64,000 nucleotides of DNA from Bacillota bacterium (GCA_012520795.1 JAAYNP010000086.1:1-64000); one strand, 5' to 3'. Positions 17,917 to 26,550 are shown, counted from the stretch's first letter. Notes: generated from the sequence alone by a model not told the origin. Made by a program: numbers and translations.

Positions 17917-17945
17917 ATTCTATGCAATGCGTATGCAAAGATGAA
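17917..17945 (-). promoter_or_regulatory. Candidate SigE-type (mother-cell) promoter upstream of ymxH
   Basis: Minus strand TTCATCTT, 13 nt, CATAGAAT. The SigE consensus is about GTCATATT, 13-15 nt, CATACAAT, so 6 of 8 and 7 of 8 bases agree. The -10 also fits the SigK pattern CATA-N3-TA, but no good SigK -35 is seen. The ymxH start is about 30 nt downstream of the predicted transcription start. This is a pattern match only. Confidence 0.5.
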
Positions 17946-18057
17946 CAGCCAATCCAACAATTGCCTGAACAGCCATGTTTTGTTCTTTGTACTGATCTGC
18001 CAGCTATGCTACTATACTAGTAGTTATCATTATCCTTAACCAGAGAGGAGGGCGCCT

Positions 18058-19143
18058 GTGAATCAGAACATTCTGATTCCCGTTCTGACACTGCTGTTTT
18101 ATCTGACCACTATTCTTAGTGGCGGTCAGGGCCCTGCCCTTAACCAGTCTCTTTTGCCAGATCAAAACACTGCACAGCAAAACACAGCTGCAAAGCTGCA
18201 TGACAAAGCTGTGCTCGGCTATTACCTTTTGGATACCGCTTCATACAACAGTTTGATTCAAAACAGCAATTCCTTGACTGGAATCGCTCCGTGGAGTTGG
18301 GGCTTGGACAGCTATGGCGATCTACATGCAGACTTCGACCCGGAATCATTGGCTCAGGTGCTCCAGTTTGCCGGTACCCGCAGGATTGAGACCTATGCGC
18401 TGATTCATAACATGTTTAACGGCAGTTTTGACAGCAGGATTGTTTCTGCGCTATTGGAAAATGATCTAGCCCGTGCCAGGGCTATCAATCAAATCCGTTC
18501 AACACTCAAAGATTGGGGGCTTACTGGAGTCAACCTTGACCTGGAAAACATCCCCCCATCACACCGGCAAGCCTTGACTGATTTTGTTGCCGAGTTGAGC
18601 AGTGCTTTGCACGAAGAAGGCCTGAAAGTTACCATGGCAATACCGGCGAAGACAGCCGATGATCCTGCTCATGGCTTTTCCGGAGCCTATGATTATGCAG
18701 AGTTGGGCAAGCATGTTGATCAACTGGTGATCATGGCCTATGACCAGCATTACCGCACTGGGCCGGCAGGCCCGATTGCCTCAATCGATTGGGTGGAAGC
18801 GGTTGTCAAGTTTGCAACAACCCAAGTCCCAGCAGGCAAGATCGTATTGGGTATCCCCAACTACGGCTACGATTGGCCCAAATCCGGCATCGCATCTGCT
18901 TTGACCTACGATCAGACCATGCAGTTGGCTGCTGCCGAAGGAGCACACATCCGGTGGCATAAGGAGCACAAGGTTCCCTATTTCAGCTACGGCAATGGCC
19001 GCCAAGTCTGGTTTGAAAACCGCTACAGCATCAAATACAAACTGGAACTGGCAAACCAATACAGACTGCACGGCATAGCCCTATGGCGGCTAGGCCAGGA
19101 GGATCCCGGCATTTGGAATGTGATCGACACAACACTGAAATAA
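18058..19143 (+). CDS. Secreted glycoside hydrolase family 18 protein (YaaH/YdhD-like)
   Basis: A 361-residue protein with a hydrophobic N-terminal signal or anchor segment (IPVLTLLFYLTTIL) and a GH18 domain over the rest. The catalytic strand reads GVNLDLENI, where the final Glu is the general acid; LVIMAYDQHYRTGPAGP and VLGIPNYGYDW are typical of the spore-associated YaaH/CotE-like subgroup, which act as N-acetylglucosaminidases on cortex peptidoglycan. There are no LysM repeats. GAGGAGGG precedes the GTG start. It is divergent from ymxH and is one of the few plus-strand genes. Confidence 0.85.
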   Translation: MNQNILIPVLTLLFYLTTILSGGQGPALNQSLLPDQNTAQQNTAAKLHDKAVLGYYLLDTASYNSLIQNSNSLTGIAPWSWGLDSYGDLHADFDPESLAQVLQFAGTRRIETYALIHNMFNGSFDSRIVSALLENDLARARAINQIRSTLKDWGLTGVNLDLENIPPSHRQALTDFVAELSSALHEEGLKVTMAIPAKTADDPAHGFSGAYDYAELGKHVDQLVIMAYDQHYRTGPAGPIASIDWVEAVVKFATTQVPAGKIVLGIPNYGYDWPKSGIASALTYDQTMQLAAAEGAHIRWHKEHKVPYFSYGNGRQVWFENRYSIKYKLELANQYRLHGIALWRLGQEDPGIWNVIDTTLK

Positions 19144-19160
19144 ACCAGTTCCCGGCAGAC

Positions 19161-19202
19161 AAGAGTTCCGCAAAGCAAGTTTTTTGCGGAACTCTCTTTA
19201 AT
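19161..19202 (+). terminator. Bidirectional terminator between GH18 gene and deacetylase
   Basis: Plus strand AAGAGTTCCGCAAA, a short loop, TTTGCGGAACTCTCTTT. The 12-bp arms are nearly perfect and there is a T-rich tail. It serves the GH18 gene and may also end transcription of the convergent deacetylase gene, whose stop lies inside it. Confidence 0.85.
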
Positions 19203-20190
19203 TGTTCAAAATCTGTGATACCGGCACTATGCTGTAGCCTCGTTTATGCAGCTGCTCAATGATGAGCGGCAGGGCCTGCAGCGTCGGCTCGGTGGGATGC
19301 ATCAGGACAAAAGCTCCATTTTGAATCCGGGTGACCACTCTGTCAATAATCACCGTTGGAGCCGGGCGCTGCCAGTCAACGGTATCAATCGTCCACAGAA
19401 TCGTCTTGTACCCAAGCTCAGCCGCAACCGCCACCGTCTCCTTGTTGTAATCACCGGCAGGAGGAGCGAACAGCATTGGCTTTTGCCCTGTAATATCCAT
19501 AATCTTGTCTTCGCCAGTCAAGATCAGATCCTGGATTTGATCGCGCGTCATCTCGCTCGCCATTCCATGCCAACCTCCGTGGTTGCCGATTTCATGGCCC
19601 GCCAATGCGATCGCCGCAGCCAAACCCGGATACTTTTCAGCCCAGGTTCCAGTTAGAAACCATGTTGTAGCCACTTCATACTGCTTAAACACCTCCAGCA
19701 TGGCTGGAATAACTTCATGTCCCCAATCAACATTGATCATCAGGCTAACAAAAGGTTGGTCAGCCGGGCCTCGGTAGTAGGGTGTGAAATTGGCTTGGGT
19801 GATCGATGGTATCACGGGGACTGTCACCAGGTTCAGCAGAGTGTTTGCCGAAGCATTCATAATCAAATCAATTGTGGCATTAATGTCAATCACCCGGCCT
19901 ACCCGTTCAGGGCTGACTTGGCCATTTTGCCAATCATAACTGGCATTCCTTGCCTCAACGGCTGCTGTGGCACTAAGCTTAAGGACTGTATCATACAATT
20001 CATTTTTCAACATCCCGCCCACATCTTGGCCGGCAATCTTGACTCCCGGCTTGACCCCATGAATCCACCGGATAATAGAATCATACATGGTTAGGCTTCC
20101 AAGAATCAGCAGAACAACTGCGACCACAGCGGCCATGAGCATCAGTTTTTTCCTGGTGATCACCAGGGAGAACCAAAAATCTCTAGCCAT
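19198..20190 (-). CDS. Polysaccharide deacetylase-family protein, divergent NodB motif
   Basis: A 330-residue protein with an N-terminal transmembrane anchor (LMLMAAVVAVVLLILGSL) and a C-terminal NodB domain from about residue 150. The usual TFDDG motif is replaced by NVDWG, so one of the two aspartates is missing; the metal histidines remain (HEIGNHGGWHGM), as do FAPPAGDYN and VLMHPTEPT. Residues 30-150 (with a PGVKIAGQDVGGM segment) are an extra, unassigned extracellular domain. ATG at 20190 overlaps the upstream deacetylase by 8 bases, so the pair is coupled. Enzymatic activity is uncertain. Confidence 0.82.
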   Translation of the reverse strand: MARDFWFSLVITRKKLMLMAAVVAVVLLILGSLTMYDSIIRWIHGVKPGVKIAGQDVGGMLKNELYDTVLKLSATAAVEARNASYDWQNGQVSPERVGRVIDINATIDLIMNASANTLLNLVTVPVIPSITQANFTPYYRGPADQPFVSLMINVDWGHEVIPAMLEVFKQYEVATTWFLTGTWAEKYPGLAAAIALAGHEIGNHGGWHGMASEMTRDQIQDLILTGEDKIMDITGQKPMLFAPPAGDYNKETVAVAAELGYKTILWTIDTVDWQRPAPTVIIDRVVTRIQNGAFVLMHPTEPTLQALPLIIEQLHKRGYSIVPVSQILNN

Positions 20191-20974
20191 GAGGCTGCTC
20201 CCCTTTCCGCCAATGCTGAATCCCATTATGGTCAATATAATAGTTCTCTCGGTAGATTAATTCACCAACAGGGACGATTTCATATCCTTGAGCAATCAGT
20301 TCCGGAAGGATCCGGCGCAAAGCCCGGGGTGTTTCCGGAGCTGCGTTGTGAAACAGGACAATAGACCCCGGCTCAATTTTGCTCATCACCCTTTGGTAAA
20401 TCTGATCAGCCGTCGTATTTTTCCAATCCAGCGAATCAACGGACCATTGGATTGTATAGTAACCTAGAGAATCAGCTGCCTTGATCACGGTATTGTTGTA
20501 TTCGCCAAAAGGCGGGCGGAAAAGGAATGAATTCTGCCTGGTCAGCTCATAAATCATGGCATGGTTCCGTTCCAGTTCCTTGACAACACCCTCAAAGCCA
20601 AGGTTGTTCATATGCGGGTGCGAATAGCTGTGGTTGCCAATCTCATGCCCTTCTTCCGCGATGCGGATTACATAGTGGGGGTATTTGTCAACCCAGTAAC
20701 CTGCCAGGAAAAATGTGGTTTTAACCTGATGCTGCCTTAAAATATCCAGAATCTCCTCTGTCAAATCAGTCCCCCAGGTAGCATCAAAAGAAATGGCGAG
20801 CTTCTTGGCTTCAGTGCTGACAGCGTAGATTGGCACTAAGCGGTTGGACATCACACTGATCACGTGAGCAATCATTGGCTGAATGGTTTCATGGTAAATA
20901 CTGAACACGATTAATAAAAAAACTCCAAATAGCAATACATGAGCAAGGTTGAGCTTGAATGTGTAAATGCGCAT
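20183..20974 (-). CDS. Polysaccharide deacetylase (PdaB/YlxY-like)
   Basis: A 263-residue membrane-anchored NodB-domain protein. One hydrophobic helix lies at residues 10-27; the NodB domain contains FDATWG, TFFLAGYWVDKYP, HEIGNHSYSHP and RPPFGEYN, then IVLFHNAAPETP. The first motif (SFDATWG, one Asp) is as in the PdaB/YlxY sporulation subfamily rather than classical SFDDGP. B. subtilis ylxY lies near mlpA-ymxH-dpaA, and this gene has a similar neighbourhood. It may act on peptidoglycan in sporulation. GAGGAGGAG precedes the start. Confidence 0.88.
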   Translation of the reverse strand: MRIYTFKLNLAHVLLFGVFLLIVFSIYHETIQPMIAHVISVMSNRLVPIYAVSTEAKKLAISFDATWGTDLTEEILDILRQHQVKTTFFLAGYWVDKYPHYVIRIAEEGHEIGNHSYSHPHMNNLGFEGVVKELERNHAMIYELTRQNSFLFRPPFGEYNNTVIKAADSLGYYTIQWSVDSLDWKNTTADQIYQRVMSKIEPGSIVLFHNAAPETPRALRRILPELIAQGYEIVPVGELIYRENYYIDHNGIQHWRKGEQPHG

Positions 20975-21003
20975 CCTGATCTCCTCCTCATGTATTCATA
21001 TTC

Positions 21004-21037
21004 AAAAAAAAAGAGGTAAATAACATGTATTTACCTC
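21004..21037 (-). terminator. Intrinsic terminator of the dinG transcript
   Basis: Minus strand GAGGTAAATA, 5-nt loop, TATTTACCTC (perfect 10-bp arms) and nine consecutive T residues (plus-strand A run 21004-21012). It ends the dinG unit before the deacetylase genes. Confidence 0.93.
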
Positions 21038-21070
21038 AAATCATGCCTTAACCCCGTTGTACGGAAAATG

Positions 21071-23134
21071 TCAATACCAGGCTTTAAGCCTCCGTTCAAT
21101 CTCCTGCAGGCTTGCATAGTGGACAGGGCACTTGGGCAGGGACTTTAGAAAAAGCTTACCGTAGCTTCGTTCCATGATCCGGTGGTCACAGATGAGAATC
21201 AGCCCCCGATCCGTTCTTGTCCGGATTAGGCGGCCGCACCCTTGCCTGAATTTTAAGACAGCCTGCGGCAGGAAATAATGCATAAATGGATTGATCCCGC
21301 TTTCCTGCAGCTGCTCACTGCGGGCTTTTACAATCGGATCCGTAGGTACCTTAAACGGCAGTCTGGTAATAATCACTGCAGACAAGGCATCGCCTGCCAC
21401 ATCCACCCCTTCCCAAAAGCTGTCAGTGCCAAGGAGGATTGCACCTGAATTGGCCTGGAACTGCTCCAACATTTCTGCGCGGGACATTTCCCCCTGTGCC
21501 AGGATCAGGAAGCGGCGGTGAAGCTCCCGCTTCACCATTTCCTCGAGGGTTTGCTTAAGCATTGAGTATGACGTAAAAAGAATGAAGGCGCGGCCTTGAG
21601 TCAGATCCAGGATAGGCTCCAGATGTCCCACCAGTTCAGGGACAAACCCCGGTCGATCAGGCGGCGGCATATCCTTTACGACTGCCAGGTAGACTTGGTT
21701 TTCGTAATCAAAGGGAGATTCAAATATGGCACTGGCTATGTCCCACTGTTCACTCCCGCTGATGCCAATACTGTCGCAGAAATATGCAAAATCCTGGTTG
21801 ACAGTCAAAGTGGCGCTGGTAAAGATGGCCGACTTGACTTGAAAAAGCAGGTGCTCTCTTAATTGGGTACCAACATGTATCGGCGCTGATTGCAGCAGGC
21901 AGCCTTGCTGTTTGGGCTGTTTCTTGACCCAGTAAACATAACTGCCGTCATCTGCTTCCATCAAGAACTCCAGATCGGCAATCACTGCTTCCACGCGCTT
22001 TTGATAAGGTTTTAACTGCTCTCCCAGATCCGCTTCAAGCAGAGAAGCCAACTTGCCGAGTTGTGATGCCAAAGCAGCCAATGCACTATGAAAACGGTCA
22101 TAACAATCAAGCAGCAGCGGTGTCTCCAAGCCTCTGTAGGGAATTGGGACGGCTTCCGATTCCGATTGGTGTGCAAAGAAATCGGCTTCTAAAGCTTGGA
22201 AAAACGCGGCAGCAGCCTCGTCAACGATCCTCAACTGCGGCAGCAGCTGCCAGTCCAAAACAGTGACAAGCTCATCGCCTTCAATTTGATTATCCAGGCC
22301 CATTCGTGCCCGTAAAGCTGCCAGAATCCCACGATTCCTGCCGTGGGGCCGGTGCAAAAACCCAAGCAAACGCCTGATTCTCAGCAGTGAGAGCTGAACG
22401 CTGAAATGCTCGGTGGCAACATCCTCAAAATGATGGGCTTCATCCACCACTATATGGCTATAGGGCGGTAAGACAACTTGGTCCTGCCAACCCACAACTT
22501 GGCGAATGGCAATATCAGCCAGGAGTAAGTGGTGATTGACAATAATGATATCAGCTGTTTCCGCCAAGCGGCGGTTGATAAATACCGGGCATTGGTTGAA
22601 GAAACTGCATTTGTTCCTGCCGCACAGATCTGATTCGGCTTGGATCTGTTCCTTAAGGTCCGGTGCCAATCCATCAAAAGCCCTGTCTATTTCGTTAAGC
22701 GCTTCCTGTTTCAGATAGCCCTCCAATTCAAGCAGCGCTTGGGAATCATCGTAATCCAGCCCCAACTGCCCCTGGCATTCCTTCAATCTAAGCCAACACG
22801 GGTAGTTGTTCCAGCCCTTGACCACTGTCGCATTGAACTTGCAGCCCAGTTTTCTCAAGATGGGGAGATCCTTTTCCAACAGCTGCTGCTGCAGGTTAAT
22901 CGTATTGGTGGACACAACAACCTTTTCGCCCTTTACCCTGGCAAAACAAACGGCTGGATACAGGTAGGCAAGGGATTTGCCTGTCCCTGTGCCTGCCTCA
23001 ATCAAGCCGATATGGCCCTTGGTCAATGTCCTGTAGACAAGATCAGCCATTTTTTGCTGCTGATCCCGGTACTCGTAGCCATCCAAGCTGGCCAGAGGCC
23101 CATTCGGCATAAAAAAAGCACTGTCATACTGCAA
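21071..23134 (-). CDS. dinG: DinG-family ATP-dependent DNA helicase with Fe-S cluster ligands
   Basis: A 687-residue superfamily 2 helicase of the XPD/DinG type that unwinds DNA 5'-3'. Walker A is EAGTGTGKS (46-54), the DEAH box is VVDEAHH, and motif VI-like GCGRLIRTRTDRG is near the C-terminus. Four cysteines in the Fe-S region (C113, C171, C176, C182) are intact. The B. subtilis DinG has an additional N-terminal exonuclease domain; it is absent here, as in the E. coli-type enzyme. TTG at 23134 lies 6 nt after GGAGGTG. Confidence 0.92.
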   Translation of the reverse strand: MQYDSAFFMPNGPLASLDGYEYRDQQQKMADLVYRTLTKGHIGLIEAGTGTGKSLAYLYPAVCFARVKGEKVVVSTNTINLQQQLLEKDLPILRKLGCKFNATVVKGWNNYPCWLRLKECQGQLGLDYDDSQALLELEGYLKQEALNEIDRAFDGLAPDLKEQIQAESDLCGRNKCSFFNQCPVFINRRLAETADIIIVNHHLLLADIAIRQVVGWQDQVVLPPYSHIVVDEAHHFEDVATEHFSVQLSLLRIRRLLGFLHRPHGRNRGILAALRARMGLDNQIEGDELVTVLDWQLLPQLRIVDEAAAAFFQALEADFFAHQSESEAVPIPYRGLETPLLLDCYDRFHSALAALASQLGKLASLLEADLGEQLKPYQKRVEAVIADLEFLMEADDGSYVYWVKKQPKQQGCLLQSAPIHVGTQLREHLLFQVKSAIFTSATLTVNQDFAYFCDSIGISGSEQWDIASAIFESPFDYENQVYLAVVKDMPPPDRPGFVPELVGHLEPILDLTQGRAFILFTSYSMLKQTLEEMVKRELHRRFLILAQGEMSRAEMLEQFQANSGAILLGTDSFWEGVDVAGDALSAVIITRLPFKVPTDPIVKARSEQLQESGINPFMHYFLPQAVLKFRQGCGRLIRTRTDRGLILICDHRIMERSYGKLFLKSLPKCPVHYASLQEIERRLKAWY

Positions 23135-23198
23135 CTAACTCACCTCCGATGGCGGGGGTGAGTTAATAATTCTCCGTAACAGCAAAGATACCTGCAAT

Positions 23199-24014
23199 TT
23201 ACTGCCGGCGCAAGTCCTTACGCCCTAACGAGTCAAGATACTCCAACAGTGGGGTTTGTTCAATAATGCTTGTTAAGGAGCCCTTCTCCGCATAGACATG
23301 AATCCCAACCAAGACCACGAGAATGGCAAGCTTTGCCAAAACCGAAACGTTCATCAGCTCCAGCCCAATAATAGCCCCCAAGACATTGGATCCTACATCT
23401 CCCATCATGGCTTCTCCTCCCAGATCCCAAGGCAAATAGCCTAGTACGCTGCCAAATGCCAAGAGGGCAACCTGAGAATACGATCCAGCGGCGGCCAGAG
23501 GCACTGCCGTCAGCAGAAAGAACTTTCCGGCCCGGCCGGGCCGTACATCCAAAAGGTTTGTGAAATTGGCCCACAAAGCCATATTCAATGCGTTCAACAT
23601 GATGTTTGCCGCCCCACTGGAACTGGCAGCGGCGGCCAACACACTCACAATCATCCCGAAAGCCGCTTTGAGGGCTCCGGTTGTCAAATAACCGTGCTTA
23701 AGGGTACGGAAATGGCCCAAAAAGCCCTGTGCATCACGGCTACCAAGGGTATCGTCTATTAAGCCCAAGAAAGCAAATCCCAGCACAGTAATGATGGCAA
23801 TCGTTCCCTGCTGCAGCGGGATTTCCCCGGTAAACAGCAGCATGATTACAGCTGGAATTATCGTCAGGCTGAAAACCAAACCCAAACCCACTGGAACTTC
23901 CAAATTTTGGTAATTATGGGCGGTCAGCCTCGGCCTAATCATCTTGATTAGCAACGGTGTCAAGTACACCGTACTGGCATAGACAGCAGCTGATAACACA
24001 ATTGGCCAGTACAC
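23199..24014 (-). CDS. MraY/WecA-like glycosyl-1-phosphate transferase (GT4) with atypical NLLD motif
   Basis: A polytopic protein of about 271 residues in the polyprenyl-phosphate sugar-1-phosphate transferase family. Its catalytic motifs are LGLIDDTLGS (Asp-Asp pair), ANFTNLLDVRPGRAGK in place of MraY's NxxNxxDG, and MMGDVGSN. The DVRPGRA sequence differs from the DGLDGLA of MraY and WecA, so it forms a separate subgroup whose substrate is unknown. The GTG at 24014, just after the GT2 stop codon and 11 nt after GGAGG, is preferred to the track start. It is the distal gene of the steA-steB-GT2-GT4 cluster. Confidence 0.8.
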   Translation of the reverse strand: MYWPIVLSAAVYASTVYLTPLLIKMIRPRLTAHNYQNLEVPVGLGLVFSLTIIPAVIMLLFTGEIPLQQGTIAIITVLGFAFLGLIDDTLGSRDAQGFLGHFRTLKHGYLTTGALKAAFGMIVSVLAAAASSSGAANIMLNALNMALWANFTNLLDVRPGRAGKFFLLTAVPLAAAGSYSQVALLAFGSVLGYLPWDLGGEAMMGDVGSNVLGAIIGLELMNVSVLAKLAILVVLVGIHVYAEKGSLTSIIEQTPLLEYLDSLGRKDLRRQ

Positions 24015-24016
24015 CT

Positions 24017-24697
24017 CTATCGATGCCTCCAAGCTCGAATGAGAACTCTTCCTATCTGCCACAACTGCCTGCCGCGGTGGCAAAAGCCGGCCCAATTGCG
24101 GCCCGACGCCCGGTGTGTGATAGGCAAGTCAATCTCCACTACCCGATAACCTTTGCGCAAGGCACTAATGGTCAAGGCTGCTTCTACTCCAAAGCCTGAA
24201 GCGAAGCCGCCGCAATCAGCCAACACCCGGTGGCGGACAGCCCGCTGCCCCGACAGCGGGCTGCGCATCTCGCGCCCGGTAAGACACTTGATCCCCCACC
24301 CTGCAACTGCCTTGGCAATTCCGAAACCCATCCCGGCTCCAGAATCGCTTTGTTCCTTGCCGACAGCGGCTATACTCATATCCGCTTGGTTATCCAGCAG
24401 CGGTTCCAACAAAGACCGAACATGAACAGCACTGGAACGCAAGTCGGCATCGACCAACAGGTAAATATCGGCCGGATAGGCCTGCCAGCCGGCATTGAGC
24501 GCTTCGCCTTTGCCCCGGTTGTCGGGCAGATTAATCAGCTCCACTGGATAGTTCAAAGCGATCTGGGCTGTTGCATCGGTAGAACCGTCATTGATCACAA
24601 CAATCCGGCCTACACCTTCAATCTTGGCAACAGCCTCAATTGTTTCGCCAATCCGTTCTGCTTCATTGTAGGCGGGAATCAAAGCGGTGACTTTCAT
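24017..24697 (-). CDS. Family 2 glycosyltransferase
   Basis: A 226-residue GT-A fold enzyme: LIPAYNEAERIGETI at the start, VVINDGSTD, RGKGEALNAGW, and the LLVDADLR metal site (DXD-type) near residue 83. There is no transmembrane helix after the catalytic domain, so it is probably a peripheral membrane enzyme. Its dolichol-phosphate-mannose-synthase-like appearance and neighbouring MraY-like gene suggest transfer of a sugar to a lipid carrier or a lipid-linked acceptor; the sugar cannot be told from the sequence. It lies 7 bases after steB. Confidence 0.88.
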   Translation of the reverse strand: MKVTALIPAYNEAERIGETIEAVAKIEGVGRIVVINDGSTDATAQIALNYPVELINLPDNRGKGEALNAGWQAYPADIYLLVDADLRSSAVHVRSLLEPLLDNQADMSIAAVGKEQSDSGAGMGFGIAKAVAGWGIKCLTGREMRSPLSGQRAVRHRVLADCGGFASGFGVEAALTISALRKGYRVVEIDLPITHRASGRNWAGFCHRGRQLWQIGRVLIRAWRHR

Positions 24698-24704
24698 GAG
24701 CGCT

Positions 24705-25424
24705 TCACTCCGATTCCAATCCTGGTACTAGGGCAACTGCCGCATCTCCGTACCCGTAGGTTCCTGTCGAGCCTGCGCCCAATCCCCAAACCATTGCCAA
24801 CTCGCCCAAGAACAGATCACCAATATTGATTATCAAAGCATCTTGAGCCCACGCCGCGAGACCAGGATTGGAGCCGTATGGGTGGAGGATGCAGATCTGC
24901 CAATCCATCCTCCGCAGATAGTCAACGCCCTGTTTTGCTGCATCGGAACACTGATCCCCAATCCAGATCACGGCAATTGGCCGGTGAAGATCCAAGGCGC
25001 CCAACTCTGCATACAGCGGCTCAAGGCCACCAACTGTCGATGGCAGCATGATTGTACCGGCCACCCGGGCACCTGCAGCCTCCAAGGCAGCTGTCAATCT
25101 TGCGGCCGGCCAGGCTTCTTTTCCGTCGGCGAACAAAACCACCTGATGTCCGGACAGCCGATCAGCAATTAAAGCATGGCGGATCAAATCCCAACCCTCT
25201 AGAATCAGTGCTTCCCTCAGTTCAGCCTGCTTGAGGTTTGCTTGAAAATCTTTTGTCCGGGCCTGCAGTTGATTAAACCTGTCTTCGAGCTCATTGATAA
25301 TACTGTTTTGCTCTTGAACCAGTAAATCGTCCTGAAAGAGGATACTTCCTACCAGGATTCCCAGAAACAGGCTGAAAAACACAGCCACCAATGTTGCAAC
25401 ATGATATCTAAAGCCAATGTGCAT
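24705..25424 (-). CDS. steB: MctB/SteB family membrane protein
   Basis: A 239-residue protein with one N-terminal transmembrane helix (FRYHVATLVAVFFSLFLGILVGSIL) followed by a coiled coil (about 38-70) and an extracytoplasmic alpha/beta domain. This is the layout of the MctB/DUF3186 family, called a copper transporter in mycobacteria, and of SteB of Corynebacterium, which acts in division with SteA. No copper-binding motif is obvious, so copper transport is not supported here. AGGAGG lies 11 nt before ATG. It follows steA by 4 bases. Confidence 0.82.
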   Translation of the reverse strand: MHIGFRYHVATLVAVFFSLFLGILVGSILFQDDLLVQEQNSIINELEDRFNQLQARTKDFQANLKQAELREALILEGWDLIRHALIADRLSGHQVVLFADGKEAWPAARLTAALEAAGARVAGTIMLPSTVGGLEPLYAELGALDLHRPIAVIWIGDQCSDAAKQGVDYLRRMDWQICILHPYGSNPGLAAWAQDALIINIGDLFLGELAMVWGLGAGSTGTYGYGDAAVALVPGLESE

Positions 25425-25428
25425 CTGG

Positions 25429-26550
25429 TCACAATCCTCCTAAGAACAGCCTCAGCTCCAACCACAGCAGTCTGATTAAGTCCCGCCAGGAAGTTGCCAG
25501 GGCCAGCAGCAGAATTACCGGTATTAGAGCTGCGATCAGTAAAGGAACGTGCAAAAGCCCAGCTTTACCCGTATAAAGCTGGCTAACGCCTTTGGCATCA
25601 ACCAAAACCGAACCTACCTTCATTCTCGTCAAAAACGTGGAAGCCATTCCCGGCCTGCCTTTTTCCAAAAAATCGATCAGGTTGGAATGCAGCCCTACAG
25701 CGACAATCAGCTTGGCCCCCAGTTCATATGCGAGCAGCAAAGCAATGTCTTCACTGGTGCCTGGTGCCGGGAACACTTTGTAGTCAACATTCAATGCACT
25801 CAGTCTTCTTGCTCCCGGGCTTTTCCCATCCTGGTATGCATGAACCAAAATTTCGGCACCGCATCCAAGAGCCGTCTCCGTAATGCTGTCCATGTCACCA
25901 ATGATCAAGTCAGGCTTGAGGCCGAATTCCAGCAGAGCATCCGCTCCCCCGTCAACACCGATCAGTACCGGGTTCATGTCCTCGATATATGATCCGATGG
26001 CTTCCAAATCAGCCCTGTAACCCGCTCCCCGCACCACCACAACAACATGCCTGCCCGCAAGGTTGACCCGAACCTTGGGTATGATCACGTTGTCGAGGAT
26101 CAGGTGTTTTTCTTTCTGTATATGGGCAATGGTATTGTCTACAAACTTGGATACTTCCCGGTCAAGGTTTTTACGGGCTTGTTCCATGAGTTGATCAACG
26201 ATTTCAACTGTCACCAAACGCCCGCTGGCAAGCAAGGCATCGTTGCGATATACGTTTTCATTAATGACCTGGAGCAACTCTCCATCGTTGATCGATGCAA
26301 AAATTGCCTCACCCAACCGGTCAATGAGGGTAACCCCTCTTTCCATCAGCAGCTTTGGGCCCAAGTTTGGGTAGCGGCCGGTGATGGAATCGGCAGCGTT
26401 GAGCACGACACTGATTCCACAATCGGCAAGCTGCTGTGCTCCAAGGGCGTCAAGATCCGGGTGATCGATGACGGCTATCTCGCGTGGTTGCAAATGTTTG
26501 GCCAAATCCTTTGTTTTCCGGCCTAACCTTGCTTTGCCACTGTAATCCAT
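25429..26550 (-). CDS. steA: SteA-like putative cytokinetic protein with TPK-like fold
   Basis: A 373-residue protein matching the SteA family of actinobacteria and many Bacillota. Residues 165-310 resemble the thiamin pyrophosphokinase catalytic fold (GVDGGADALLEFGL at 198-211 and IIGDMDSI at 217-224), followed by a C-terminal transmembrane helix near 340-360. The conserved aspartates suggest nucleotide or metal binding, but thiamin phosphorylation is unlikely given the fusion and context. SteA and SteB form a septal pair in Corynebacterium. Here they sit with two glycosyltransferase genes just downstream of spo0A. Confidence 0.82.
   Translation of the reverse strand: MDYSGKARLGRKTKDLAKHLQPREIAVIDHPDLDALGAQQLADCGISVVLNAADSITGRYPNLGPKLLMERGVTLIDRLGEAIFASINDGELLQVINENVYRNDALLASGRLVTVEIVDQLMEQARKNLDREVSKFVDNTIAHIQKEKHLILDNVIIPKVRVNLAGRHVVVVVRGAGYRADLEAIGSYIEDMNPVLIGVDGGADALLEFGLKPDLIIGDMDSITETALGCGAEILVHAYQDGKSPGARRLSALNVDYKVFPAPGTSEDIALLLAYELGAKLIVAVGLHSNLIDFLEKGRPGMASTFLTRMKVGSVLVDAKGVSQLYTGKAGLLHVPLLIAALIPVILLLALATSWRDLIRLLWLELRLFLGGL

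Noticed and set aside
24705-25424. Copper transporter label for the MctB/SteB-like protein.
   Set aside because: The family name comes from mycobacteria; there are no Met- or Cys-rich copper motifs here and the gene is paired with steA, so a division or envelope role is more likely.
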